Assembly (NCBI GenBank): GCA_007026445.1
Contig: VDMD01000009.1
Span: 558,001 to 622,000 of the forward strand
DNA length: 64,000 bases
Direction: 5' to 3'
Origin: Schizophyllum amplum
Lineage: Eukaryota; Basidiomycota; Agaricomycetes; Agaricales; Schizophyllaceae
The notes under the pieces were generated by a model. It saw nothing but the letters and a program-made list of their open reading frames with translations. It was not told the origin of the DNA and searched no databases. How positions within the stretch are numbered: position 1 is the stretch's first letter; the number at the start of each line of letters is the position of its first letter. Below are positions 45,034 through 56,607 of the stretch, in pieces. Made by a program: the position numbers and the translations under genes.

Positions 45034-46022
45034 GCTACGGTAATTGGGAGATGTGGGTCCGGGCACAGGAGGGGGGTATGCTGAATAAAACTGCGAGAAG
45101 AGCGAGGGATGGGTCCCGATGGTCGAACAGGCCGTAGCAGTAAGCAGCAACTAGAAGCGGGGAGGGAACAAGTCCGGCGCATGTACGCGCTCACATGCTT
45201 ATATGCAGCGGGGTCGGGCGTGTGAGTGCAGAGGACGTCTTATTGTGTTTCTGCAGTGACGTCCAGCCGCTTCTCGGATGGAAGACGCAGAGTATGGGCG
45301 TAGCATGTGAATGCTCTAGAGCTATGAGGCGGTCCATGTCCGCATAAAACAAGGACGAGGTGAGCAGAAGCAGGCTAGCAATGGCATCGATTCCGGTGAA
45401 TCGATGACTCCTTCAAAGTTCATGTCCATAGTCCGAAGTCATTCTCGGACTGGCTACGTGAGTTACCATGTATTATGATTGCCCTGTACGTGCTCCAACA
45501 AGTATGGGCGTCGAGAGGCTATTGCGAGTCTGCGGACGTGGTCGCAAGAATGAGAGCATCGGGCCCCAGGGCCGCCTCTCGTTGATCCGGGACGGTGATC
45601 CGTTGCTGAAATGAGCGTCGGCAAAGCCCGATCAGCACAGTCACAAGTCCAGCTCTCTTGCTGCCTTTCTCGCACGTCTGTCGCTGCCGAAAGCCGAAGG
45701 GCTACTTCTTCCACGGCGCTGCGCCTTGCTCAAACGCTCCTCAGGATTCAGAAGCGCGGCCCAACCAGGAACCTGGAGCATGTCCAAGCGGCCGCACTGC
45801 TACAAACAGCAAGGTTATCCCAGCACGTGTCCCTTGCATTGTTCTCAATTTGCGCTCAAAGGTTTGGTGAACTTTGGTCAAAGAGATCTGACACAGCAAT
45901 CTCGATCATCCACTCCCTGTGAACATCAACCAGTCCATAAATCACACGCCAGACGATACCTATCACAGCCATATAGTCACTAGACCTGGAAGCCTGCAGG
46001 CCCACCAACGAACGCGCGCGCC
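45034..46022. other. divergent intergenic region
   Basis: About 1 kb between the oppositely transcribed multi-TM and F-box genes; must hold both promoters. No gene recognised. Confidence 0.4.
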
Positions 46023-49000
46023 ATGATGTACAAGGACATTTTCTTCCCCAGCGACCCTCTTCTTGCGCTCCCAGTCGAGCTCGTCTGTCACATCCTCGAG
46101 TACCTGGACGTCCGCGACCTGCTGAACTGCTGCCTCGTGCGTTACCCTCGCATGTTGTGGCGCGCGCTAACACGCCTCACCAGGTCTCCCACCACCTTCA
46201 CAGGATAATATGCCTCTCGTCTCCCCTTCAATACGCGATCGAGCTTTCGAAGGCGAGGATGGCGCCCACCGAGTACCTACCGCCAACGTGTACTTCGTAC
46301 TCCCCCTTCATTCTACGCTCACCTGCATCGCCACATAATATTCCCTCTCCGCACTCTTTCCCTCGCCACTCTCGCCCAATACCACCACCCACGTCCGCTC
46401 GCCTTGCGCTCCTCCGCGCACGCGAACGCGCCTGGCACACCCTCCGCTGGTCTAGCCAACACCGCATCACCCTTCCCCCAACAGGCCCAATATACGAGTT
46501 TGTGGGTGGTATCTATGGCAACGGGCAGGAGGATGAGCATCGGGTGACGAGCAGCATCACGTTCTTCCAGTTGCCGGAACGTGGTGTCGGCGCGACGGAG
46601 CAGCTGTCGGAACGCGGTGCTGGCGGGTGGGAATGCGAGGCTGGAGCGGAGAAACACGAGGCAGGGAGACCGACAACCTCGGGAACGATCACGGAAGGCT
46701 TGGGATCAGGACGGGTGTGGACACACGACGTGTCGGACTTGTCAATAATCGATTTTACCATGGACCCCGCGCAGGACTTGCTGGTGCTGGTCGCGCTCGC
46801 ACCATCGAGGTGAGTGTGACTTCTATCGACTGCTTTCTACGCGCGACACGTGCCGCTTTTATCGGGCATACATCGACTTGGCCCCGCGTCCGTCGCTCCT
46901 GACTGCTCATTCCCTTTGCTAAAACTCACGACTGACCGAATCCTACAGCTCTACCCACCTCTACACCCTCCACCTGCGCTCGCTCACCACGAACGCGCCC
47001 CATCCCGCGGCGCAAACGCCCGTACTGGGCTGCTTGCGGCGACCAGGACTCGCAGGCAATCAGGCGAACAATCCCAACTTCACCGTACCATCTCCCAACA
47101 CGTTCAATGTCGCCGGCTACAATCAGCAGCCCCTCGCCACCGCTAACCAGCCCGCCCAGCCCGCTAATGCAAGCCACGGCCACCAACACCAGTCCTTCGA
47201 CAACAACCAACAAGCGTACAACCAGCAACACGCATACAACCAGCCCGCCATCAATCACCAAGCGATCCTCGAGTCCGCCGGCGCGGTGCGCGTGCAGGTC
47301 TCGGGCGGCCAGGTCGCGCTGCTGGTGCGGCAGGTGCCGGGCGTGGGCGCGCATCTGGGGCTGTGGGAGTGGGGGAGGGGGGAGGAGAGGAGTGTGAGTC
47401 GGGACTCGTGTTCTGTTATGTTTCGGTCTTTGGCGTTTTTATGGATGGGGATGGTTGATAATGGGTTCGGTGTGGGAGGATGGGTTGGGGATGGGGTTGG
47501 CCATGGGAATGGCTTTGGAGTGTTGAGATTGCTCTCCTTTGACGCTGACGTGGCTCTCATTTGACGTCGATTTTCGAGTAAGCCGCACATGCTAACATTC
47601 ACACCTCAGATCTCCCTGACCCTCGCCGACGGCATCGAAGACTTCGCCTTCCTCTCCGAGCGCGCATTCCTCCTCGTGCGGCCCATGGGCGCGTTCGAGA
47701 CATATACGTTCCATTTGGGCGATGATGCTTATGAAGCGGACGACGCGGCTGGGGAGTCCGAAGGTACTTACCCTCAACAGGTCGCGGGTTCAGAACACGG
47801 CGCGGATCCAGAACACTGCGCAAATCCCCGACACCGCGCCACCTACCTCTTCCCGCCGCTCAGCTCGAACTATATGTATTGGTATATCAGTATGAGCAGC
47901 AATCCGACCCCGGGCTTCCGGCCTGCGACGGAGCCTGGTATCTCTCCTTTCGCGTCGGCCCCTCCCTTAGCATCTGCTTCTCCCTTCCCGTCTGCTTCTC
48001 CTTCCGCTGCTGGTCCCGACTCTCGTTCTACCGCTACCGACGCCCGACCGTCCCCCATGCTCTCCTCGTCCTATTACCCACGCGCGGACGACCGCATCCA
48101 TTCGTGCTGCGTGTACACGACGTCGATATGGCCGGTGGAGGAGGAGAGTGATGAGAGGGCGGAGAGCGACGAGGAGGGCCCGCGGGTGGACAGCGATGAG
48201 GAAGGCTCGCGCAGGAACAGCGATGAGGATGGGTCGCGGGTGGACAGCGATAGTGAGGAGGGAGATACCACTGCGGACGGTGCAGACGACGGCCAGGGCG
48301 ACGCAGACGACGGTCCCGGCAATGCGAATGCTGCAGGCCCTGGCGCCGGCGCTGGCCACCCCCCGCACCGCCACCAGGTTCACTCCTTCGTGTTCTTTGT
48401 CAACTTGAAGACGTTCTTGCGCGACCTGGAGGATATGGACACGATCGAACGGCTGAAAGCGCGGACAGCAAAGTCGCGATCGCGCCAGGAGAGAACTCGC
48501 CGGGAGCACGGAAAACAGCAATATAACGGGCAGGCCTCGCTGCACAAAGACCTGATCAGCCAATGCGAAGAGCAGATCAGCGAGCGCGAGGGGCAGGCAC
48601 AACCGTGCGAGGAGCTGTTGACACCGCTATGGGAAATGCAGGCGCGAATACAGAAGGCGCAAGCGGAGTATCAGGCGACACAAATACGGCAATTCGAGGA
48701 GAGGGTACGACAGAGGGAGGAAGAAGCGCGGAAAGAAGAAGAAGCAGAGCGACGACGTGAAGAGTACAAAGAGTGGTGTCGCTCACGAGGCTTGCGCCCT
48801 AGGGAAACAAAAGCGAGGACTTGGGCACCCGCAAGAGGGCGAGGGCGGCCTTGGCAGCGTGCTGCAGTCGCTGCAAGACCGTTCAATCCGACGTCGTCAT
48901 GTGCTAGCGGGGCGCCGCGCGGCGCAGAGGTCCACGACAGTGTCGGCGGTGGCATTCAGACTGAATCATCGGGTAGCAAGCCGTGGACAGATCAGAAAGT

Positions 49001-50404
49001 CTGGAAAATTGGGTCGCTTAATGAACTCCCGCCGCCTTTGCACCTTAGACGCGCTGCCCCACAATCCGAGGAGAGGGAGGCGACGCGGCCTACGGCAATG
49101 TACAGGGACTCGATCATGGACGAAGACCCTGTTATACCCTTGGACGACGGGGACTCGCCGCGGTTCAGCGACACGCTGTTGCCAGAGGCGCCGTGGCCGG
49201 AAGAGCCAGACAACTGGGCTGACTATCCCTCGTTGGCAGACTCATCGTCCTCAACTACATTTTCGTCGAATACCGCCCCGTGGACGTCCGATACCTCCAC
49301 AGCCGCATCCTCTTCCTCGACGGTGGCGTCGTACTATACCGCAGCTTATGACACGGCGGACGGAGCCTGTCGATCGTCGCTGTTCCAGGGTATCACAGGG
49401 TCCATACTCGACCTGGAGCGACGTCCGTCTCCTCCTCTGCTTCAGCGTCAGTTGCCCTCCTTCATGTCTGGGTCTACAAGGGAACCGATTACACCATCGA
49501 CACGGTCCCCTGCCCGGACATCTACATCGTCAAGTGTCTCTTCCAGAGAAGCACCACTTCCATACTTCTCATCCGGCTCGCGAGGCTCGCAATCTCGGCT
49601 CCAGCCAGCACATAAAGAGCAGCCGGTCGTCCCGCAATATCTACGCAGCGGCGCGCGCATCCACCCCTGGCATGAATGGGGCTGGGTCAACACACGCTGG
49701 TTCCGCGAATGTCTGAGCACGGATTGGCAGCACGCGAGCTACGGGCTGCGCGCGATCGACAGTGTGCGGCTGCAGCCGGTGAAGGACAGAAAGGAGGGAT
49801 GGCGCGAGAAAGGGAATGAGAATCACGACCCCGCCTCGTATCCTGCCCTCCTGGCGCGTGGCCTCGAAGTCGTCCCTCCGGACGACGAGGAGGACCCGGC
49901 CACCGTACTGCAGGGCCTCGAGATGCCGCGCACTGAGCGCCACCTACGGCTGCGGGACTTCAACACGTACTTCGTGACGCATCCGGAACTGGTCGGGGTG
50001 GATTTGGAGACCGGCTTGGGCGATGGACCATTCAGCGGCAAAGGGAAGGGCAAAGCTCGCGCGGCCCCCATTTCTTGGCGCGCTCCGCGCGTTGTCACCG
50101 CCCTCTCCAAGACGCCCTCTTGTGGCGTATTTTGCGAAGACATCGTCAGCTCGCTGCCGTACGTGGAGGTCATCAGTGAGGAAACCTTCGAGGTTACGGA
50201 CGTGATGATGGACGAGTGCCGGGTGTTGTTGTTGACGGTGAGTGATACAATTCCTTTCGTACTCATGCGTTGGCTCCCTTCGAAGCTTTCTTCCCTTTTT
50301 GCATCTTTGTTTTACGGAGCAAATCACTGAGCGTGTCTCTGCAGATCCAAGGACAACGAGGCGGCCAGAACAAGCTCAAGGGGATCGACGTTCTGACGAT
50401 GTAA
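46023..50404 (+). CDS. F-box protein with large coiled-coil insertion
   Basis: Likely substrate adaptor of an SCF ubiquitin ligase. Five exons, 46023..46136, 46184..46809, 46949..47393, 47610..50237 and 50345..50404, fit in phase and give 1290 aa. The F-box is at about residues 9-40 (DPLLALPVELVCHILEYL, DVRDLLNCCLV). Family motifs follow: RAWHTLRW, YEFVGGIYG, DFTMDPAQDLLVLVALAP and the terminal RGGQNKLKGIDVLTM. In the usual layout LKTFLRDLEDMDT is followed soon by NTRWFRECLSTDWQHA. Here about 430 residues intervene, with a Gln/Glu/Arg coiled coil (about 48480-48780) and Ser-rich sequence. Hidden small introns in exon 4 cannot be excluded. A Gln/Asn-rich stretch lies at 47090-47270. Confidence 0.75.
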
Positions 50405-50684
50405 GGGGCGATGTGAGATAAGTAGTGTACGTCGAGGTTGGGTGGAGTATTAGGGACCAGGGGGTAGTATCTTCGTGTTGTATCGCACTCTCCTGCTATC
50501 GCATTGCTTTCGCTGCTGGACGGCTATGTCTGCGTATCGACGTGGTATGGCACTGCACGAGAGGTCAACTTGAAGAACATACTGGGAGGACGTATACTAA
50601 CGTACATGGCTACTGGAATGGTCCATAGAAGTCGACGCTTGCGCTCAACTCACCACCCGACTTCATTGCTCATGATCATGTCGT
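50405..50684. other. short intergenic
   Basis: 3' flanks of the F-box gene and of the small secreted peptide gene. Nothing recognised. Confidence 0.4.
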
Positions 50685-50872
50685 CTACCAGTCGCTCGTG
50701 CCCTGCCTCTCGTCCAGCTCGCCGCGGACTTCGAGCTCAGGCTGTCGTTCAGCGCGTGTCAGTCTTTGAGCTATGCTGTAGCTGGTTCGAGAGCACGCAC
50801 GGAGACGGGCATGGCCATGGTGAACGTCGCGCAAAGTAGCGCGAGGAAGGCGATGGGGAACTGGACCTGCAT
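50685..50872 (-). CDS. candidate small secreted peptide (42 aa)
   Basis: Two exons, 50872..50801 and 50741..50685, joined by a 59-nt intron (GTGCGT donor, ACGACAG acceptor), encode 42 aa. The first about 19 residues look like a signal peptide (MQVQFPIAFLALLCATF), with likely cleavage after TMA. The mature part is short and acidic (PELEVRGELDERQGTSDW) with a possible Arg-containing processing site. No cysteine and no CaaX end, so not a mating pheromone. Below normal annotation size limits. Support is a clean intron plus a signal-like start; expression data would be needed. Confidence 0.4.
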
Positions 50873-51681
50873 GGCGCGGATAGTTGGAAGCAAGCAGCGG
50901 GTCGACGTAGTCGATTGGATGATGCAGGCAAGTGGGAGACGCAGTCACAGAAAAGCTAGCCCTCTTCTTCACCCTCTCACCGTGTAAATAGGCACTGCAC
51001 GTATCTGTAGGGTGATTCTAGAACCCCGGACAAGTGAGCAAGGCACGCGTACCGCGCCGATGCGCAGCAAAATCGTCAGGCGAGGGTGGCGCAGGAAGGC
51101 AGTTGAGGGTGGCGCGCATAGACCTCTGGGTGGCGTGCATCGACAAGGAATCCACTCCATTGATGTTGTAGTCAACAAGCATGGATAAGGCACGGCGGGA
51201 CAGCCCAATGAGCGCCTGGCAAGGTCGCCCTGGCGAGTGTTTATCGTTACGCGTGCGTAGTGAGGAACCCTTCGAGGTTTGTTGCCTACTGTACAATCCC
51301 GCAGACTGGTCACCTCCGGTCTGTATGATCCAATCCAAGGCGTAGAGCTCGCAGGTTTGGAGGTATAATTGTAGTGCGTAGGGTAGATAGCTGTACATTC
51401 GGATGTATAAACCGAGAATTACTTCCTGTTGACTCGCCGACGCCCGTCGAATCGTCGTTGCCGGTCGAGTCTTATCCTTTCGATATATGGTGTTCCTCCA
51501 TCGACGCCGTGTCCGTTTCTACTTCTTGTTGTTAATCCGCGACGTTCTTGCCTCGTTGGGCCTTGCTTCCTTCGTTGTCCGGCCTTCTCCACCCTTCGAG
51601 TCACCTGTCATTTCCGGTACTCCTCCCTGGCAAACCTCAAGGTCCTTCCTCGTTCCTTCCAAGACTCCTCCCTCATTTCTC
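50873..51681. other. intergenic, nothing recognised
   Basis: About 800 bases. A plus-strand frame at 51429-51839 overlaps the last exon of the CBS gene antisense and has no support. Confidence 0.4.
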
Positions 51682-53538
51682 CTAAGCCCCAGGACTCTTC
51701 CCCATCCCCGCCCGACTACCGGACCGCGACCGCTCTCCCGCCGAGGACGCGGACGACGCGCGCCGGTGCCGCTTCATCGTCGTCGGGTCCACATTCGGCA
51801 GCTTCGCGAGGCGGGCGAAGAGGGAGAGGACTGATTTGATCGGGGTGAAAGAGATCGGGGTGAAAAATAGCCACGACGAACAAGAACAGAAAGGAAGCAA
51901 AGCGCGCGTCAGCCTCATGCCCGCCCACCAAGGCCAAGAACACACACCGTCTACGATGGAGACCAGGCCTTGCAGGTTGGCGGAGGCTGAGGACACGAGC
52001 GGTGTTGCGGGTCCGGACTCCCGGGTCACAAAGAGGCGATGCGCGCTAGCTGGAGGTCGGTGAGTGATTGTAGGATAAATTAAAAGTGATTGCTGGGATG
52101 TGTGATATTATAGATGTTGATTATATACATAGCACGCGTGATCATACAGTGAGGTGGAAATGAATGCGATGTGGAAAACATTGCTGAGGCGACGAAGACT
52201 CACTAGCAAGCAATTTCTGGATCGTGTAGTCGAGGGTGCTGGATGGGGACACAGAGTAGACTACAGATGCAATGAGGTTTCGCACATCGAGAATATGTGA
52301 GTGCATACCTGGGTATCGTTCAGCGCCATCGTGCGCACCCAATGGATCTCTAACGTGGTTGATGAATTGGCGTAGCGGAGTAGAGAGAATCTGGTTCGAC
52401 GACGATGGAACGACGACCTGGATAGTCACTTCAGCACTCTTTGACTGTAGACACAATTCAGACATAGCCTGCCTTGCCGATATCCGTCACGCTGATCGCA
52501 CTGTGCAGCGTATTTGTCGTTTCGTCGATAACAGCGACGCTCGAGACGCCCTCCTCGCTCATCAGTTTCATCGCGTCCAGCACCACATCCGTCGACTTGC
52601 AGGACACGACGGCGTCGAAGATATCGATAGAGGACAGCGGCAGCGTGCTAAGAGGCCTGTTCATGAAGGGCTGCAGCGACGCCGTTTCTGCCGCGAAGGA
52701 CTGCAGCCAGGTGAGAAGGCGCCCGTCTGAGACCATGCCCATATAGTCCTGCCAGTCCGGTGACCTGATAAAGACTACGCGTCCGTCAGCATCCGCGCAT
52801 ACCAACATGTCAGCCCACCCACATACCGCGATGCGTCCCGCGCGAGAAGACTTGCAGCAGATCTACAACCGTCGCGTCGTGCGCGATGACTTCCAGTGGG
52901 TTCTTCTCCGATATGTCTGCGCACGCATATTAGCCTCTTGCACCGTGATGCACTGTGCAGACGTGATACGCACTGCTGACCAGCCTCACTGGCACTTTGC
53001 CCTTCCGCGCCGCGTTCACAATCTTCTCTACGGGAGGAGCAGCACTGAGCTCCTCGGGCGTGCACGCGTGGCTTGTCGCCGCGATCGTCAGGAACGCGTT
53101 GACGTCGGAAAACTGGGTAACATGGACAGTCTCAGCGAGCGTGTCGACGCCCCGCGCACAGGGCTCGACGAACGTCAAAGAGACCGGCGAATGGATGGTC
53201 CGGGTCCGTGGACTCGACGACGAGGCACGGAAGGGTAGAAGACAGCAGCTTCTGGGATCATAATGAGTACAGTTGCGGGGAGGCGATAGTGATGGAACTG
53301 ACATCACAGGCCTCCTCAACGCTGGACTCGGCGTCGACTTTGACGACAGCAGCATCCATTAGGTCTACAGAGCCTCTATCAGCATATGGTTTTTCCAGTA
53401 CTTTCCGTACACACCTCTTGCCATCACACCTTCCCATCTCTTGAGCCAGCCATTGGAATCGAACGCGTCCAGCGTTGGCGACTGTAAGGCCGGCGGCGGG
53501 CTTGAGTACGACTGCGAGAGTCGATGTGAAGACGCCAT
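51682..53538 (-). CDS. CBS-domain protein, Sds23/Moc1-like
   Basis: Homologue of fungal Sds23/Moc1, a CBS-repeat protein related to the AMPK gamma subunit, involved in stress and nutrient control of the cell cycle and of PP2A-type phosphatase. Ten exons fit in phase: 53538..53415, 53364..53303, 53251..53174, 53112..52974, 52916..52827, 52774..52473, 52417..52309, 52260..52204, 52049..51948 and 51830..51682, giving 403 aa. CBS landmarks: ARDLMDAAVVKVDAESSVEEA, AGLFDFSDVNAFLTIAA, NPLEVIAHDATVVDLLQVFS, DVVLDAMKLMSEEGVSSVAV with ISVTDIG, and SPSSTLDYTIQKLLA. The basic Ser-rich tail MKRHRRASSASS is also typical. Two donors are unusual (GTCAGT after exon 2; GC at AAG|GCAGGC after exon 6). Confidence 0.85.
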
Positions 53539-53907
53539 ATTGATATGTGGTATGTGGTCTGCGTTCGTAGTGTTTCGTGAGTTAGTCGCCCATGAAGATG
53601 AGGGCAAGAGAAGGACTTGAAGAGGCAGCGACGACGACGCTCAGCGAGCGCGCCATCGGAAGCCCGGGCCGGGATCGACTAAGCTGAACTCGGACCAGAC
53701 TCGGACTCGCTTGAGTCCTTTGCTATCGAAAATCCTTACAGCGAGGAGAATGCAGGTCATCACAATTAGTTTGGTGTACTGGAATGGATAGGCGGATAAA
53801 ATAGGATATAATAGAGAGCGGTTGATGTTTTAAACGATTAATGAAGTCCAACATGAGAAAGAAGAAAGAACAAAGTTCAAGGCGAGCTTGAAGTGAAGGG
53901 GGATGAC
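53539..53907. other. intergenic
   Basis: 5' flank of the CBS gene and 3' flank of the esterase pseudogene. Nothing recognised. Confidence 0.4.
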
Positions 53908-55567
53908 TTAAGAGCACTGCCAGGCAGATTCTTCCTCGTAGTCACCCGGCCCGACGTACTTGTTCGTCAGCGGCCATTTGCAGTGAGCACGCCAGAAGGT
54001 CTCGTTGGCGTCCGCGCCACGCACGACCTCCGGTGCCACACCCTCCTCCACCCATTGTACCAACGCTATCAGCACGTTCTCGTCGGCGCTTGTCCCCGCA
54101 ACACCATCTGCAACATTGCCGATCTTGTACGCGCCGTCGCCCCCGCCGCAGTGCGACATCCCGCTGATCCCGAAGAAGCGGTAGAAGTCGTCGAGCTCGG
54201 AGGAGTCCATGCCCATCGTCTCCTGCACGAGGTTGTAGTAGCGCTTGGAGTTCTCAGACGAGATGAGCATGTCCATGAGCCCGTGATAGTGCAGGACCTT
54301 GCCGCCGGTTGACTGGAAAGCGGAGATGTCGCCGTTGAAAGTCTCGACGTTGGCGGGGTTTTGCTCTTTGGCGACGTGGTAGTCGGCGATGGTCAGGGTA
54401 GAGGGGTCCCAGGTCGTGTCGTTGTAGATGACGTAGCGCCACCATTCCTAACAAAAATATGAGCAAGAGCATGAGAAGGACTATCAAAGAATGAGCACAC
54501 CTGCGTGATGCCGAACGGCTGGCCGTTCCACTGAAGGGCGCCCGCGAGGACCTCCGCGCCGGGTTGCATGCGCGGATAGACGAGCTCGCCGTTCTCGTCG
54601 TAGATTGCGCTGAGCACCGTGGGCACAGTTTCCGCCTGCGTCTCCGTCAGGCAGTCCGTCGTGTTCCCATCCGCGCAGATCAACGGCGTCGGGTCAAAGC
54701 CGCAGAGGTCGGGGTTCTCCAGCACGTTGTCCGTCGCACTGATTGAGGACCTCCTGGTGGATGATGCCCGCCCACATCTCCGTCGGCACGAAGGTGTCCG
54801 CGTCCTCGTTACCCGTCACCGGCAGGAATGAGCCGCTCCAGTACGGCAGGTCAGTAGACGCCATCGCCGGCGCGCCCGCGAGTACACCGTTGAAGTCCTC
54901 TGGGAAGTTCTGGACCACGGTCCAACCCTGCCGCCCGCCGGTCGAGCAGCCGAGGTAGTAGGACTTGTTCTGCGGCGCGCCGTAGAAAAGCGCAGGGAGC
55001 TGCTCGCCGACAACGACACCCGTGTGAAGGGAGCGCCAGGCGAAGTCGGTGATGACGTCCGGGTTGTTGAGGAAGGGCACGCCGGTCATGCCGTCGTGGC
55101 CGTTGTTCGCGCCGACAGCAGCGAACCCGAGGGAGGTCGTGTAATCGAGGTCGGGGTATTGAATGCCTATAGATCGCGTCAGCATCGTATTCCAGCCATA
55201 CAAAACAGAGCACACTCACATCCGCCGTCACCGCCGTTGCCTGTGCTCAGGAAGCGACCGGTGTAGTTCTGGGGGAACCAAGCCTCCAGACGGATGCCAC
55301 TCTGCTCCGAGGTCGTCACGTTCATCTGGACGCAGCAGAGGTCCGTGCTGACGACCTGCTACGAGGAGGTCATGCACGACTCCGGAACGTACACGCTGAC
55401 CGTTTCGTGACCGCTGTGATATAGTCCGCCGCGTACGCAGTGACGTTCTCGATGTTGATCTGATCGAGCAAGGAGGAGCAGTTCGTGGCAAAGTCCTGCG
55501 CGTGAGTGGTGCGCAGGAGCGCAAGCGCGCCCACTAACGCGGCAGAGCTCGAGTAGAGGGAAGGCAT
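53908..55567 (-). pseudogene. tannase/feruloyl esterase, inactivated
   Basis: Close paralogue of the intact gene at 56608. It retains a signal peptide (MPSLYSSSAALVGALALLRTTHAQ), the catalytic CSTGGRQG and SHCGGGDG motifs, conserved introns, and the C-terminal ESAWQCS. Against the intact copy three lesions are visible: a frameshift near 55405-55415 after TAYAADYITAV; an in-frame TAG at 55359-55361, where the paralogue reads SQLVSTDLC and this copy reads TSS-stop-VVSTDLC; and a 17-bp deletion at about 54736, between GTCGC direct repeats, that removes ALDGAT and shifts the frame in LNQCD...NVLENPDLC. With three independent lesions a sequencing error is unlikely. Loss seems recent because the rest remains highly similar. 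Confidence 0.85.
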
Positions 55568-56607
55568 GAGAGATGGTGATTTGCCGACGCCATATTCGAG
55601 TCTTTATATGCAGCGTACGCGCGCTGCGGTTCATCCACGGCTGTGGCCAGCAGCGGCCCAACAGTTTGGGACAGCTTCGCTTGAACGACGTCGAGATGCA
55701 GAACAGTCCTGGGTGTGCGATGCGTAGGGCTGTCGAGGCTTGTGACCGTCGCCAGAAGCGAACCTTTAGGTATAGCTTTTTTGGCCCCGTGAGGTGTATG
55801 AAAGACAAGCATCTTCCACGCCGCGGGGAGAGCTGCGCAGGCGCACAACGCGCGGCGGCAAAGGCTGCGCAAGCTCGAGCAGGCTCGAGTTGGCAGCAGG
55901 AAGACAACCTCCCCAGTCGTCGATGAGAGCCTGAGGCCTTGAAGAGTCGGATGAGTGCATAGCAGCACTGCCAGCAAGATTGACAGCGGGCCGAAACAAG
56001 GTTATCTGATAGGCGAGCGCGTGTCGTCGGCCCGGCCAGGTGGACGGCATGGGCATTGTGACTGCAGTTCATTCTCGCTCTGCCAGATCCGGCAAGAAAT
56101 CGCCCACTTTTATACTGGAAAGTATACGGAAGGGCCTGTATCTTGCACTTCAGCAACGGAGAGAAGAATGAGATGGAGGAAAGATTATCTTACTTACATC
56201 GGACTGTTGACAATTGTTGATGTTTGCTTACACCCCCGATTATGGCCACCGCCAAGCCGGCGTCAGCAACTCCCACTGCGGCCTCCTCCGATTCGGATAC
56301 TTATGCGCATCCTGGTCGACAATCACTGCGAGCGATCGACCATCATCAGTCTCGAGGAGCATGCACGGCACGAGGAGATACTGCATGTTCGTAGTGTCGC
56401 TTATCCAACGCTACGCCCTACGCCGGATCTTCACCTTCACTTACTTATGTCCTCTTCGAGTGTGGCGTACCCTGGGCACACCACTGATCATGTATGCAAA
56501 ACGAATGGATATTGACGTACATACCTGTATCACGCAGTACTTGTCCGTTATATGTAGGCTAGCGGCAGAAAGATATTCAGTGTCCACTCTCGGAAGCTCG
56601 GACGCCC
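55568..56607. other. intergenic between esterase copies
   Basis: About 1 kb: promoter of the pseudogene copy and 3' flank of the intact copy. Contains the shared upstream motif at 55738. A long minus-strand frame here (55359..56156) is a shadow that reads through the pseudogene start. Confidence 0.45.
55738..55759 (-). promoter_or_regulatory. motif shared by both esterase promoters
   Basis: GCTTCTGGCGACGGTCACAA (minus strand), about 170 bases upstream of the ATG of the pseudogene copy. A near-identical sequence lies upstream of the intact copy at 58443-58463, differing mainly in one CGGTCA/CAGTCA change. Could be a transcription-factor site or residual flank similarity from the duplication. 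Confidence 0.4.

Noticed and set aside
53893..54312. Plus-strand frames opposite both esterase genes
   Set aside because: The same antisense frame appears at both copies and simply mirrors esterase codons.
55359..56156. 265-codon minus-strand frame upstream of the esterase pseudogene
   Set aside because: Open only because the pseudogene is frameshifted; its last residues are the displaced esterase reading frame ending at the TAG lesion.
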